Source: CALMKX01 sp044869955
Lineage (GTDB): Bacteria; Acidobacteriota; Thermoanaerobaculia; Multivoradales; SZUA-115
NCBI GenBank assembly: GCA_044869955.1
Contig: JBIOYC010000074.1
Span: 20,280-84,279, forward strand
Direction: 5' to 3'
Length of the DNA: 64,000 nt
Shown here: positions 1 to 8,275 of the stretch, piece after piece
How the letters are laid out: each line of letters starts with the position of its first letter
Numbering within the stretch: the stretch's first letter is position 1
Notes under the pieces: model-generated
The model's database searches: none
Told to the model about the DNA's origin: nothing
What the model saw: the letters and a program-made list of their open reading frames with translations, nothing else
Position numbers and translations under genes: made by a program

Positions 1-103
1 CATCCACCCCAACGTCGAGGGGCAGAAGCTCGTCGGCGAGACGGTGCTGCCGTTCGTGGTGCGCGAGCTAGGGAAGGGGTCCGATGTAGGTGGTGCGCCG
101 TGA
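1..103 (+). CDS. C-terminal fragment of a GDSL/SGNH-type hydrolase
   Basis: An open frame enters from the left edge (codons start at base 2) and ends at TGA 101-103. It carries the peptide IHPNVEGQKLVGETVLPFVV. This matches the end of TesA/arylesterase-type SGNH hydrolases, where the catalytic His lies in a DGIHPN block followed by a helix of the form EGQ-x-(I/L)-(A/G)E. Only about 33 residues are present, so the family call rests on this one motif. The last 36 bases overlap the 3' end of the convergent subtilisin gene. Any His-containing SGNH hydrolase would look similar here, so substrate cannot be given. Confidence 0.5.
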   Translation, partial: IHPNVEGQKLVGETVLPFVVRELGKGSDVGGAP

Positions 104-3049
104 CACGAAGGCGTCGAAGACCAGGGCGCCGAAGGTCCCGGGATCGAGACCGTTGACCATTCCCATCAGGGCGGCCTCCACGCTCTGGGCGTCGTTGTCG
201 ATCGCCGAAAGGTGGGCGACCAGGCCGCCATCGATCCACATCTTGGCGTAGCCGTCCGCAGCACCAGGGGCCGTGGCGGCCCGCCACTCGATCTCGACCG
301 ACGTGTCGTCTTCGAAGTTGTTCCAGCCGGAGCTGAGCCAGGTTCCGGCGTCGTCCATGGCGCGCAGCTGCAACCGGAACGATCCAGGGGTCGAGGCGGG
401 CTCGATCGCCACCCGCGAGATCGCGGCGGCGGCGGAACGGACGATGAAGAGGTAGAACTGATCGCCGGCCGTCATCGACAGGTAGCCGGGGTCGAGGTAG
501 AAGCGGGCACGATAGCGGGGCTCGGCGACCGGTGTGTTGTCGCGCACGAAGACGGTGTCGCCGCTTCCTCCGGCTCCTGTGTAGAGAGCCCAAGGTCCTG
601 AAAGGTCGTTTTGGTCTTTCACCGACAGTTGGCCGGTGCCGGTGACCACGGTCATCGACCAAGCCGAGGTGTCGCCGGAGTCGAGCTCGTCCGAGAAGAT
701 GTGGTCGTTGCCACACGTGCCGTCGAGGGGATCGGTCCTCGGGTAGGCGAGGATCTCAGCGCCGTCTTGAGTGCCGTCGCAGTCGCTGTCGGCGGCCTGG
801 GGATCGGTGCCGATCAGGGTCTCAAAGCCGTCAACCACGGTGTCAGCGTCGGCATCGGAGTTGGCATAAACCCAGCCCAGGCAGGCGCGACTGCTGACGA
901 CTTCGGTGTAGCCGGCGTACTGGCTCGAGCCCAGCTCGGAGGCGGGGAAGACCGCCTGGTCGTCCACCGCGGGGTTGCGTCGGCGCAGCAGCGGCACTGT
1001 GCCTGCCGGCTGGCAGCTGGTCACCGAGCAGGAGGTGTCGGCGCCGCAGGTCGGGAAGACGTAGCCCTCGACGCCATCCAGGTAGTAGCCGGCGTTGAAG
1101 GCCGCGAGCACCTCCGCGTCGTCGATCGCATAGCGGTGGTCCCGATGGTTGGGGTTGCCGCCGAAGGGGGCGAACTTGCTCAGCCGGTAGAGCGGGAACA
1201 ACGCCCCGCCCTCGGGGATCGGGTTCACCTCGGTCGAGAGCACCCAAGCCGAAGCCTTGGGCGTGCCGTTGGGGCAGGAGCCGGTGGTGCAGCCTGGGAA
1301 GCTGCCGTAGCCCGGCACGGCGGGGCCAGCCGAGGAGTAGGTCACACCGGTGGTGTCCTGGATGGCCGCCACGGCCATCTGGGGAACGGTGGTGTAGAAG
1401 AAGTCACCGGCCGTGGAGCTGTAGAGGCTGAAGAGGGGGGTGGCCCGGTTGGCGAGCACCTGACCGTCCACGGTTCCGAGCAGGGACTCGACAGAGGCAT
1501 CGGCGTCCGGGATGCCGTAGCCCAGGAACTGGTCCCAGCTGGCGGCCTGGCTTGCGTGGGTGCGCAGGTCCAGCCGGACCTCTTCGGAGCTGAGCATCGG
1601 GTCGATCGAGCGCAGTATAGACGCCAGTCCGGTCACGTGCGGCGCCGCCATCGAGGTGCCGGTGCAGCCACCGTAGCCGGTGGGGTTGCTCGGGTAGCCG
1701 GCGTCCTGACAGGCGGAGGCTGGGTTCCAGCGTTGCCCCGTGTAGAAGGTGGAGACCACGTCCTTGGCGGGAGCCGCCAGCTCCTGCTGGGCGCCGAAGT
1801 TCGACCCGACGCCGACGCCGTCGTCCCAGAACACCCCGGGAAACTCGAGCCCGCCGACCGCGATCACCCGCGAGTCACGTGCCGGGAAGGCGACGCTCGA
1901 AGCGTTGTTGCCGGAGGCCGCAGCCATCAGCACCTGACGGTTGGCGCCGTGGGCTAGAGCGGCGCACACCGGCGCCCACGAGGCGGGCGGGCTGGCGCAG
2001 CTCGGATGGTTGCCTAAGCTACCGAAGCTCATGTTGATCACCTGAGTGCCGTGGTCGATCAGCCAGGTGATGCCCTCGGCGACATCGCTCAGATCCTGGC
2101 TCTGGCTGACGTCCGCGCCATACTGCTGGCAGACAACGTTGGTGCAGGGAATCAGGTGGGAGATCCGGGCGAACATCAGGCTGGTCCGCCAGGCGGTGCC
2201 GGCGACTCCGATCCCGTTGTCGGTGGTAGCCGCCACGATTCCCGAGACGTGGGAGCCATGGCCGGCGAAGTCGGTGACACCGAACTGCCCCCCTCCTCCC
2301 ACGATCTCCTCGAGCTGGAGCTCGTCGACGCAGCGATCGGGCTGGTTGGGGTTGCCGACGTCGACCGAGAGCCGCCGGCGGAAGTTGCCGTGCTCGAAGA
2401 GGTTGGTGCTGCCGGAGCGGTGAAAGGCACGCAGGTCGGGATGGCCGGTCTCGAAAGTGACCCCGGGGCAGTCCGGAGACTTGGCCTCGATGCCGCTGTC
2501 GGGGATTCCGGCGTATCCGTGCCCCCGCGTGTGCTCCCAGGCCGCCGGGAGGTTCATTAGGTGGAGCCCCCACTGCGGCCCCTGGCTTCCCGGAGACTGG
2601 GGGAACAGGGGGTCGTTGGGATCGAGGAAGGGCTCCACAGAGCCGTCCTCGTCAGCGACGAGCACGTTCGAGTCGGCGGCCAGGGCGTTCTTGGCCGTTT
2701 CGAGGTCCGTCGTCGAGGCGTACTCGATGACCACGTAGCGCTCGAGCAGGGCGCGCGGGTCCTCGGGATTGGCCAGGAGCCAGGCCAGAAAGTCGCCCTG
2801 CGCCCGCTCGGCGAGCAGGGGCTCGGCAGCGACCGGCGATCCGCTGCCAAGCGCGCCAGGCAGGGGAGTGCGGTTGTTGACGCCGTCGACGACTTGCTGT
2901 GGGCTCGGGGCTGCCGGCTCTGGAGCCAGCAGGACGACCAGTTCGGGGACTCCGTCGGCCTCGGAGCCGAAGGTGGGTTGAACGAAGCTGCCGAAGGTCA
3001 GCAGCGAGGCCAGGGCGAAGCCGAGGCCTTGGGATGGCTGGGCTGTCAC
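68..3049 (-). CDS. Secreted subtilisin-like (S8) serine protease with C-terminal extensions
   Basis: This is a 993-residue extracellular protease. The GTG start at 3049 is chosen because AAGGAGG lies 5-11 bases upstream and a hydrophobic signal segment follows; a longer ATG frame from 3151 adds 34 residues with no signal character. The S8 triad is visible: Asp in PDSGI (about residue 184), His in GHGSHVSGI (about 264) and Ser in GTSMAAPHV (about 466). The order after that is a region with FFYTT and PLYRL motifs resembling DUF5648 repeats, a thrombospondin type 3-like calcium-binding stretch (DSDADADTVVDGFE), and a jelly-roll-like end beginning IFSDELDSGDTSAW, a style common in acidobacterial secreted proteins. 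The N-terminal stretch to about 150 looks like an inhibitor-type propeptide. It probably degrades external protein. Confidence 0.93.
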   Translation of the reverse strand: MTAQPSQGLGFALASLLTFGSFVQPTFGSEADGVPELVVLLAPEPAAPSPQQVVDGVNNRTPLPGALGSGSPVAAEPLLAERAQGDFLAWLLANPEDPRALLERYVVIEYASTTDLETAKNALAADSNVLVADEDGSVEPFLDPNDPLFPQSPGSQGPQWGLHLMNLPAAWEHTRGHGYAGIPDSGIEAKSPDCPGVTFETGHPDLRAFHRSGSTNLFEHGNFRRRLSVDVGNPNQPDRCVDELQLEEIVGGGGQFGVTDFAGHGSHVSGIVAATTDNGIGVAGTAWRTSLMFARISHLIPCTNVVCQQYGADVSQSQDLSDVAEGITWLIDHGTQVINMSFGSLGNHPSCASPPASWAPVCAALAHGANRQVLMAAASGNNASSVAFPARDSRVIAVGGLEFPGVFWDDGVGVGSNFGAQQELAAPAKDVVSTFYTGQRWNPASACQDAGYPSNPTGYGGCTGTSMAAPHVTGLASILRSIDPMLSSEEVRLDLRTHASQAASWDQFLGYGIPDADASVESLLGTVDGQVLANRATPLFSLYSSTAGDFFYTTVPQMAVAAIQDTTGVTYSSAGPAVPGYGSFPGCTTGSCPNGTPKASAWVLSTEVNPIPEGGALFPLYRLSKFAPFGGNPNHRDHRYAIDDAEVLAAFNAGYYLDGVEGYVFPTCGADTSCSVTSCQPAGTVPLLRRRNPAVDDQAVFPASELGSSQYAGYTEVVSSRACLGWVYANSDADADTVVDGFETLIGTDPQAADSDCDGTQDGAEILAYPRTDPLDGTCGNDHIFSDELDSGDTSAWSMTVVTGTGQLSVKDQNDLSGPWALYTGAGGSGDTVFVRDNTPVAEPRYRARFYLDPGYLSMTAGDQFYLFIVRSAAAAISRVAIEPASTPGSFRLQLRAMDDAGTWLSSGWNNFEDDTSVEIEWRAATAPGAADGYAKMWIDGGLVAHLSAIDNDAQSVEAALMGMVNGLDPGTFGALVFDAFVSRRTTYIGPLP

Positions 3050-3305
3050 GATTCCTCCTTCGCGGGCTACCGGGCCCGCTCTCATCCGGTATGGCGGGAG
3101 GTCTTCGCCAGAGCTCTCAACCGAAGCGTTCCCGTTGGGCAGCGACGGCACGATTGAGTTGGGGCGGATCGATAATCAGGAACTACATTCTGACGAGATA
3201 AGACATCCCCGGGTGTCACGGTTCACTCTTCGGCCTCACTCTCTTGTGCAGAGCAACCGCTCGAACAGCATTCGCGTCCCCCAGTGGAACGGAAAGGAGC
3301 CAGGC

Positions 3306-3866
3306 ATGAAGAAGTTCCTCGCTGGCGGCTTTGCGCTCGCGGCCCTCCTGGCCGCTCCGGCGCTGGCCTCGACCTTCGCCGCCATGGACCAGAAGGCTCT
3401 GGTCCGCGCGGCCGACGTCGTGATCGAAGGCGAAGTCCTCCAGGTGAGCTCGTTCTGGACCCCGGGCGGAGAGGTCATCATCTCCGAGGCCTTGATCCTG
3501 GTCCGCGAGAACGTGGTGGGTGGCGCCGACGGCGTGATCGTCGTGCGCACCTTCGGCGGCACCGTCAACGGCTACACCGTGGAGGCGCACGGCTTTCCCA
3601 CCTTCGAGAAGGGTGAGCGCCAGCTGCTTTTCCTCGAGGCGGAGGAGGACGGGGTCCGGCGGGTTGCCGGCTACCAGCAGGGCCAGTTCCGGATCGTTCC
3701 CGACCTGGAAGGCAGGCCGGTCGCGGTATCGGCCCTCGAGGCCGATACTCACCTGGTCAAACCGAATGGTCGCGTCGTCACCCTGCCGCGGGAGCTGCCT
3801 CTCGAGCAGCTGAAGGGGCTCGTCCGGAACGAGGCACGGCGCCAGGGCCGCGCGCTCGAGAACTAG
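3306..3866 (+). CDS. Secreted companion protein of a matrixin-like protease, function unknown
   Basis: This encodes 186 residues starting at ATG 3306, with AAAGGAG 8-14 bases upstream and a clear signal peptide (MKKFLAGGFALAALLAAPALA). An earlier in-frame start at 3135 lacks signal character. The mature part begins with an alternating hydrophobic stretch (ALVRAADVVIEGEVLQV), followed by a region ending in GERQLLFLE, and looks all-beta. I do not recognise a named family. It lies 22 bases ahead of a metalloprotease. A second gene of similar plan (17626-18393) also precedes a metalloprotease, which suggests a protease-associated role such as inhibitor, chaperone or anchor. That role is inference. 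Confidence 0.75.
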   Translation: MKKFLAGGFALAALLAAPALASTFAAMDQKALVRAADVVIEGEVLQVSSFWTPGGEVIISEALILVRENVVGGADGVIVVRTFGGTVNGYTVEAHGFPTFEKGERQLLFLEAEEDGVRRVAGYQQGQFRIVPDLEGRPVAVSALEADTHLVKPNGRVVTLPRELPLEQLKGLVRNEARRQGRALEN

Positions 3867-3888
3867 GCCAAGGAAAAGGAACCGAACC

Positions 3889-4515
3889 ATGAAGAAGACT
3901 CGCCTCTTCACCCTCGCCGCCTTCGCCCTGGTCTGCCTCCTGGTGGCCGGCAGCCTCTTCGCCTACGTCCTTCTCTCGCCGCGCCGCACCTGGGACGCGG
4001 ACCCCAACGTCATCGTCGACAGCCGCGGCAACACCTCGGTCACCGACGGGGCCGGCGGTCGCAACTACGTGCGCAGCGCGATCGTCTCGACGGCGGCCTG
4101 GAACGGTGCGGGCTCGGGCACCGTGGTCAACGCCACGATCGGCTCGGTCTCGGCCTTCTCGTTGGGCGACGGCACGCCGATGCTCAACCTGCGTGACCCC
4201 ACCGGGGCCTGCAACGGCTCTTGCCTGGCGGCCACCTTCACCGGCTATTACAGCCGGCGTTCGAACGGCACCTACCGCATCTACGACGCCGACATCGTCA
4301 CCAACCCGTCGCTCAACTTCGCCTCCGCGGGCGAGGCCTGCTCCGGCAGCGAGTACCGCATCGAGGGAGTGATGGTGCACGAGGTGGGGCACCTGCTGGG
4401 CCTGGGTCACACCAGCGTCTCCGGCGCCACCATGTTCCCTTCCGTCTCCGCCTGCAACAACAACCCGGCCTCGACCGAGGCCGACGACGAAGCAGGTATC
4501 AACGACCTGTATTGA
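3889..4515 (+). CDS. Secreted matrixin-like zinc metalloprotease
   Basis: This 208-residue protein has an N-terminal hydrophobic signal or anchor (LFTLAAFALVCLLVAGSLFAYVLL). The zinc site is complete: HEVGHLLGLGH gives the HExxHxxGxxH ligands and general-base Glu at about residues 164-174. It is followed by a Met-turn-like ATMFP, as in matrixins of the metzincin clan. It is short for the family, with a minimal catalytic domain and no visible C-terminal adhesion domain. AAGGAAAAGG precedes the ATG. It lies 22 bases after the companion gene, probably in one transcript, and a strong hairpin terminator follows. Substrate cannot be told from sequence. Confidence 0.88.
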   Translation: MKKTRLFTLAAFALVCLLVAGSLFAYVLLSPRRTWDADPNVIVDSRGNTSVTDGAGGRNYVRSAIVSTAAWNGAGSGTVVNATIGSVSAFSLGDGTPMLNLRDPTGACNGSCLAATFTGYYSRRSNGTYRIYDADIVTNPSLNFASAGEACSGSEYRIEGVMVHEVGHLLGLGHTSVSGATMFPSVSACNNNPASTEADDEAGINDLY

Positions 4516-4539
4516 TCGATCCTGCAGACTGATCGAACC

Positions 4540-4570
4540 CCGCGCCGTGGAGCGATCCACGGCGCGGTTT
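4540..4570 (+). terminator. Rho-independent terminator after the matrixin gene
   Basis: A perfect 12-bp stem (CCGCGCCGTGGA, 4540-4551, pairing with 4556-4567) has the tetraloop GCGA and is followed by TTTCCTT. It lies 24 bases after the metalloprotease stop codon. The T-run is short, as expected in a high-GC genome. Confidence 0.8.
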
Positions 4571-4620
4571 CCTTCAGCTTGGTGTGGGCTGGTCTCGCGG
4601 CATGGCCAGAACGATCGCGC

Positions 4621-4917
4621 TCAAGGCAAGTGCCGTTCAAGGTCCAGCTTGCCGTGGTAGATGCCGAGGACCTCGATGGACTGCTCGGGGCCGATGAGGT
4701 AAGCGATGCGGTAGTGGCCGTAGAGGAGGGTGCGGATCGGCCCTCCGGGGGTGTCGCGGTAGCGATGGCCCAGCTCGGGGAATCGCCTCAGGCTCTGGAT
4801 TTTGTCGTAGATCCCGCGAACGGTGCGGCGAGCGGCGGTGGGGTTGTCCAGGGCGATGAAGTCGTGGATCTCCCGCAGCCAGCTCTCAGCCTCGGGTGTC
4901 CACCTTATTCTCCCCAT
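4621..4917 (-). CDS. RelE/ParE-family toxin
   Basis: This 98-residue protein has the ParE/RelE fold signature: an N-terminal strand plus helix (IRWTPEAESWLREIHDFIA), then IQSLRRFPELGHRYRDTPGGPIRTLLYGHYRIAYLI and a final strand. Motifs such as F-P-ELG and the (Y/H)YRI(A/V)Y strand are typical of ParE-like members of the family. Its ATG at 4915-4917 overlaps the end of the upstream antitoxin gene by 13 bases, the usual arrangement for coupled toxin-antitoxin pairs. ParE members poison gyrase and RelE members cut mRNA on ribosomes; the motifs favour ParE but do not decide it. Confidence 0.85.
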   Translation of the reverse strand: MGRIRWTPEAESWLREIHDFIALDNPTAARRTVRGIYDKIQSLRRFPELGHRYRDTPGGPIRTLLYGHYRIAYLIGPEQSIEVLGIYHGKLDLERHLP

Positions 4918-5102
4918 GCCGCGATCCGCCGCTCCATCTCTTCGTCGCTGATCAGGCGCCCGGCTCTCACGTCCTCGAGCCCGCGTTCGACCATCCGGGC
5001 GAAGGCCAGCTCGTGGAGGAGCTCGTCGAAGCTGCTGTCCTCGGGTTGATCGTCGAGGATCTCGCGGATTCGCTCCTTGGCGGTCAGCGTGGCAGTGCTC
5101 AT
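4905..5102 (-). CDS. Antitoxin of the ParE-like toxin
   Basis: This is a 65-residue acidic, helical protein starting at ATG 5102. The C-terminal half (VRAGRLISDEEMERRIAAW) resembles the Phd/ParD-like or DUF-type antitoxins that wrap RelE/ParE toxins. The N-terminal part (TAKERIREILDDQPEDSSFDELLHELAFARMVERGL) is helical and matches small addiction-module proteins. It lies 22 bases after mazG and overlaps the toxin start by 13 bases. As with other antitoxins it would neutralise the toxin by direct binding and may repress its own operon; no operator was identified. Confidence 0.75.
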   Translation of the reverse strand: MSTATLTAKERIREILDDQPEDSSFDELLHELAFARMVERGLEDVRAGRLISDEEMERRIAAWGE

Positions 5103-5124
5103 GGTCTCGAACCTCCGCGTGATT

Positions 5125-5910
5125 CTACCGCCCCTTCGCCTCCTCCCACAGCCGGTCCATCTCTTCGAGGGTGGCGTCGTTGACGCTCCGGCCGTCGGCG
5201 GCGAGGGCAGTTTCGATGTAGGCGAAGCGCTGGCGGAACTTGCGGTTGGTGGCGGCGAGCGCGGCTTCGGGGTCGACCTCGAGCTTCCTCGCCAGGTTGA
5301 CGGCGGTGAACAGGAGGTCGCCGATCTCCTCGGCCACGGCCTCGCGCCCCCCATCCTCGGTGACCGCCTGGCGCAGCTCGGCGACTTCCTCGTCGACCTT
5401 GACCAGCACGTCCCCCGGCTCGGGCCAGTCGAAGCCGACGCCGGCGGCCTTCTGGGTCATGCGATAGGCGGCGGTGAGCGCGGGCAGGGAGCGGGGCACC
5501 CCGGCGAGGAGCGAACGCGCGCCGCCCTCCTGGGCCACCTTGCGCCGCTCCCAGGCCTCGCGCACGGCCGCGGCGTCGGCCAGCTTCTCCTCCCCGAAGA
5601 CGTGGGGGTGGCGCTCGATCATCTTGCGCAGGACGTGAGCGATCGAGTCGCCCAGGTGGAGGGTGCCGGCCTCCTCACCCAGCCGTCCGACGAAGGCGAT
5701 CTGGAAGAGCAGGTCTCCCAGCTCCTCGGTGAGGCCGGCCCAATCGCCGTCGTCGATCGCCGCTGCGGCCTCGTGCGCCTCCTCGAGCAGATAGGCGCGG
5801 AGGTCGGACAGGCCCTGGCGGCGGTCCCAGGGGCAGCCGTCCGGTGCGCGCAGCCGGGCGACCAGCTCGAGCAAGGGGGCGAGGTCGGTCGGCGGCCCCG
5901 GCCGGCTCAT
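5125..5910 (-). CDS. mazG: Nucleoside triphosphate pyrophosphohydrolase MazG
   Basis: This 261-residue protein is a typical full-length two-domain MazG. Domain 1 shows LRAPDGCPWDRRQGLSDLR, then the metal-binding EEAHEA and EELGDLLFQI motifs. Domain 2 repeats the pattern with EEVAELRQA and EEIGDLLFTAVNLAR. MazG hydrolyses NTPs to NMP and pyrophosphate, removing damaged nucleotides and, in E. coli, lowering (p)ppGpp during MazEF activation. It is the first gene of a minus-strand operon, with the antitoxin and toxin following 22 bases later. This layout echoes mazEF-mazG of enterobacteria, but here the toxin is ParE/RelE-like and mazG comes first. Confidence 0.95.
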   Translation of the reverse strand: MSRPGPPTDLAPLLELVARLRAPDGCPWDRRQGLSDLRAYLLEEAHEAAAAIDDGDWAGLTEELGDLLFQIAFVGRLGEEAGTLHLGDSIAHVLRKMIERHPHVFGEEKLADAAAVREAWERRKVAQEGGARSLLAGVPRSLPALTAAYRMTQKAAGVGFDWPEPGDVLVKVDEEVAELRQAVTEDGGREAVAEEIGDLLFTAVNLARKLEVDPEAALAATNRKFRQRFAYIETALAADGRSVNDATLEEMDRLWEEAKGR

Positions 5911-6006
5911 GGTGGCGCCGCATCTCCTTGCCTCGCAGTTTCTCGCCTTGCTACGATCGCCGAAAGTTCCACCACCTCGGCCTTGGGCCGGTGCGGGCGC
6001 TGAGCC

Positions 6007-6471
6007 ATGAGCGAGCCAGAGATCAAGGTCGTCGACAAGCGAATCTTCCTAGCGGACGGGAGTCTACGGGAAGAGTACCGGTTCCTCGAAGAGGAGGCGT
6101 CCGCGCGAGCCGCGTCGGCGCCCGCGGAGCCGCCGTCCACCCCGGCGGCGCCTGCGGCGACCTCGCTCCCGCCGCCGGCCGCGCCTCTAGCCGAGCCTTC
6201 GCCGGAGCTCGATCCTTTCGGGCCGGACCCGGGAGGCCCCGGCTTCTTCCACCTGCTCGAGATGATCGCCGGCCCGATCTCGATCTACCTGGGGGACGCC
6301 CCCCTCCCCGGTGGGCAGGACGGAGAGGACCTGGAGATGGCCCGGCTCCACATCGACCTGCTGTCGGTGCTGAAGCAGAAGACCGCGGGCAACCTCTCCG
6401 CCCGCGAGGCGGCCGTGCTCGAGGACCTGATCTACCGCTTCCGCATGCGATACGTCCAGAAGCAGGGGTAG
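6007..6471 (+). CDS. DUF1844 family protein
   Basis: This 154-residue protein has an N-terminal stretch (IKVVDKRIFLADGSLREEY), a low-complexity Ala/Pro linker (about residues 40-75), and a C-terminal DUF1844 domain. The domain shows the features I know for the family: FFHLLEMIAGPISIYLG, then LEMARLHIDLLSVLKQKTAGNLSAREAAVLEDLIYRFRMRYV. No biochemical function is established. It is transcribed away from mazG and is followed 25 bases later by the TPR membrane protein gene, probably in one transcript. Confidence 0.85.
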   Translation: MSEPEIKVVDKRIFLADGSLREEYRFLEEEASARAASAPAEPPSTPAAPAATSLPPPAAPLAEPSPELDPFGPDPGGPGFFHLLEMIAGPISIYLGDAPLPGGQDGEDLEMARLHIDLLSVLKQKTAGNLSAREAAVLEDLIYRFRMRYVQKQG

Positions 6472-6496
6472 GCGCGCTCGCCTTTCCACGTTGCCG

Positions 6497-8275
6497 ATGC
6501 TGCCAGCCAGGCCACGCCGGTTCCGAGCCGGGCTCTTGCGGCTCGCGCTGTTGGCCGTGGTGGTCCAGACGCCCGCCGCCGGAGCCGCGGGCGGAGTGGT
6601 CGGCTTCGAGCTGACCCCCGAGGCGAAGCGGGCCCTGGTCCGCCTCGAGGAGCAGTGGGACCAGTGGACGGCGGCGCTCGAGGGGCAGGAGTACAAGCGG
6701 GCGAGCACGGTTTTCGAAGGGCTTTCGGGCAGCATCCGGGACCTCGGCATGTCGGCCGTGCCAGACCTGGCCGTCGCCGCGGAGGCCCTGGCCATCCGTG
6801 CCGCCCGCCAGGGTCAGCTCGACAAGGCGACGGCCGCCCTCGCCGCCGCCGAGCGGCTCGATCCCGGGCGCCCCGAGCACCTCTTCGCCTCGGCCCGGAT
6901 CGCGCGTCTCGAGGGTCGCCCGTTCGGGGCGGCCCTGCTCCACGTCCGCGGCTGGCTGCGCCTGCTCAGCTGGCGAGCCGAACGGCGGATCGCCCTGACC
7001 AACGTCTCGCTCTGGTTGATGGCCTCGGCGCTGACCGCCTGTGCCCTCTTCGTGGTGCTCCAGCTGGCGGTCAAAGGGGGAGGGCTGCTGCAGGACGCGC
7101 GGCGCCTGTTCGCCCGCCTTGGAGCACCGGGCTTGGGCCTCGCCGCCGGCCTCCTGGTGCTGGTGCTGCCGGCGCTGCTGCCGCCGCAGCCGATCTGGGC
7201 GATCCTGGTCGGCTCCGTGCTGATCTGGGGCTACTGCACTCCGAGCGAACGCCTCGTCCTGGCCTCCCTCTGGCTGCTCTGGGGCGCCGCCCCCTTCGTC
7301 CTCGACCACGGCCGGCAGGTGGTCCAAGAAGAGCTCTCGCCGCCCCTGCGTGCGGTCGAGGACCTGCGACGAGGGCGCCTCCATGGCGAGTTCTTCTCCG
7401 ACATCGGCACCTTGACCGGCCTGCTCCCGGATCGCGTCGAGGTGATCCACCTGCTCGCCGATCTCCACCGCACCCTCGGCCAGTGGGACGCGGCGAGAGC
7501 CCACTACGGCCAGGTGCTGACCTCCGAGCCGAGCAACACCGCCGCCCTGCTCAACATCGGCAGCTACTACTTCCTGCGTGGCGACTACGGCTCCGCGGTG
7601 TCGTATTTCAAGCGTGCCACCCAGGCGGCTCCCGACTCGCCGGCGGCCTGGTTCGACCTGAGCCAGGCCTACTATCAGCAATACCTCTTCCCGGAGGCCC
7701 AGCAGGCCCTCGACCGGGCGAGCGCTCTCGACCTCGCCCGGGTGACCGTGTGGTCGAACGCCTCGGCCGGGGAGAGGCTGCGGACGGACAGCAGCGGTCT
7801 CGCTCGTGGCGACGCCATCCGGGACGATCTCGCGAGCCTGCTGCGCGGCGAGGATCACGGCCCGGGAGACTGGCGGCGCCGCGGCCGGTGGATCTCCCTG
7901 GCGGCCACCTTGGTGCTGCTCGCGCTGGCCCTGACCCTCCACGTGGCTCGCCGGCCTCACGGTTACTCCGAGCCCGGCCTTGAGGAGCTGTTGTCGCGCT
8001 CGACCGGCGAGCGGGCGCTGCGGCAGCTGCTGCCCGGCCTGGCCGCCGCCGAGGCGGGGGAGGGAGTGCTCGCCTGGCTGGACCTGTGGGTGCCGACCGC
8101 CCTGCTGATGGTCCCCCTGGGCCCGGCCCTGGCGTTCGACCTGCCCCTCGGTTTCGACCCCGGCGGCGGCTTGCTGTGGACGGTGGGTCTCGGTGGTCTG
8201 GCGATCTTCCTGCTGCCGCGGCTGATCCGGCTGCTCCTGCGCCTGCGCGGGGGCCGGCTGCTGGAGGCGAGCTGA
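6497..8275 (+). CDS. Membrane protein with TPR repeats
   Basis: The protein has 592 residues from ATG 6497; a TTG at 6491 is an alternative start. A signal-like hydrophobic stretch (LLRLALLAVVVQTPAAGAA) is followed by a periplasmic segment, transmembrane segments near residues 175-195 and 215-275, and then two or three TPR units (AARAHYGQVLTSEPSNTAALLNIGSYYFLRGDYGSAVSYFKRATQAAPDSPAAWFDLSQAYY). Further membrane spans lie near the C terminus. TPRs mediate protein-protein contacts; no enzyme motif is seen. The stop codon overlaps the next gene's ATG (TGATG), so the two are translationally coupled. The pair looks like a membrane-associated scaffold and a PATAN-type partner, which is inference. 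Confidence 0.75.
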   Translation: MLPARPRRFRAGLLRLALLAVVVQTPAAGAAGGVVGFELTPEAKRALVRLEEQWDQWTAALEGQEYKRASTVFEGLSGSIRDLGMSAVPDLAVAAEALAIRAARQGQLDKATAALAAAERLDPGRPEHLFASARIARLEGRPFGAALLHVRGWLRLLSWRAERRIALTNVSLWLMASALTACALFVVLQLAVKGGGLLQDARRLFARLGAPGLGLAAGLLVLVLPALLPPQPIWAILVGSVLIWGYCTPSERLVLASLWLLWGAAPFVLDHGRQVVQEELSPPLRAVEDLRRGRLHGEFFSDIGTLTGLLPDRVEVIHLLADLHRTLGQWDAARAHYGQVLTSEPSNTAALLNIGSYYFLRGDYGSAVSYFKRATQAAPDSPAAWFDLSQAYYQQYLFPEAQQALDRASALDLARVTVWSNASAGERLRTDSSGLARGDAIRDDLASLLRGEDHGPGDWRRRGRWISLAATLVLLALALTLHVARRPHGYSEPGLEELLSRSTGERALRQLLPGLAAAEAGEGVLAWLDLWVPTALLMVPLGPALAFDLPLGFDPGGGLLWTVGLGGLAIFLLPRLIRLLLRLRGGRLLEAS

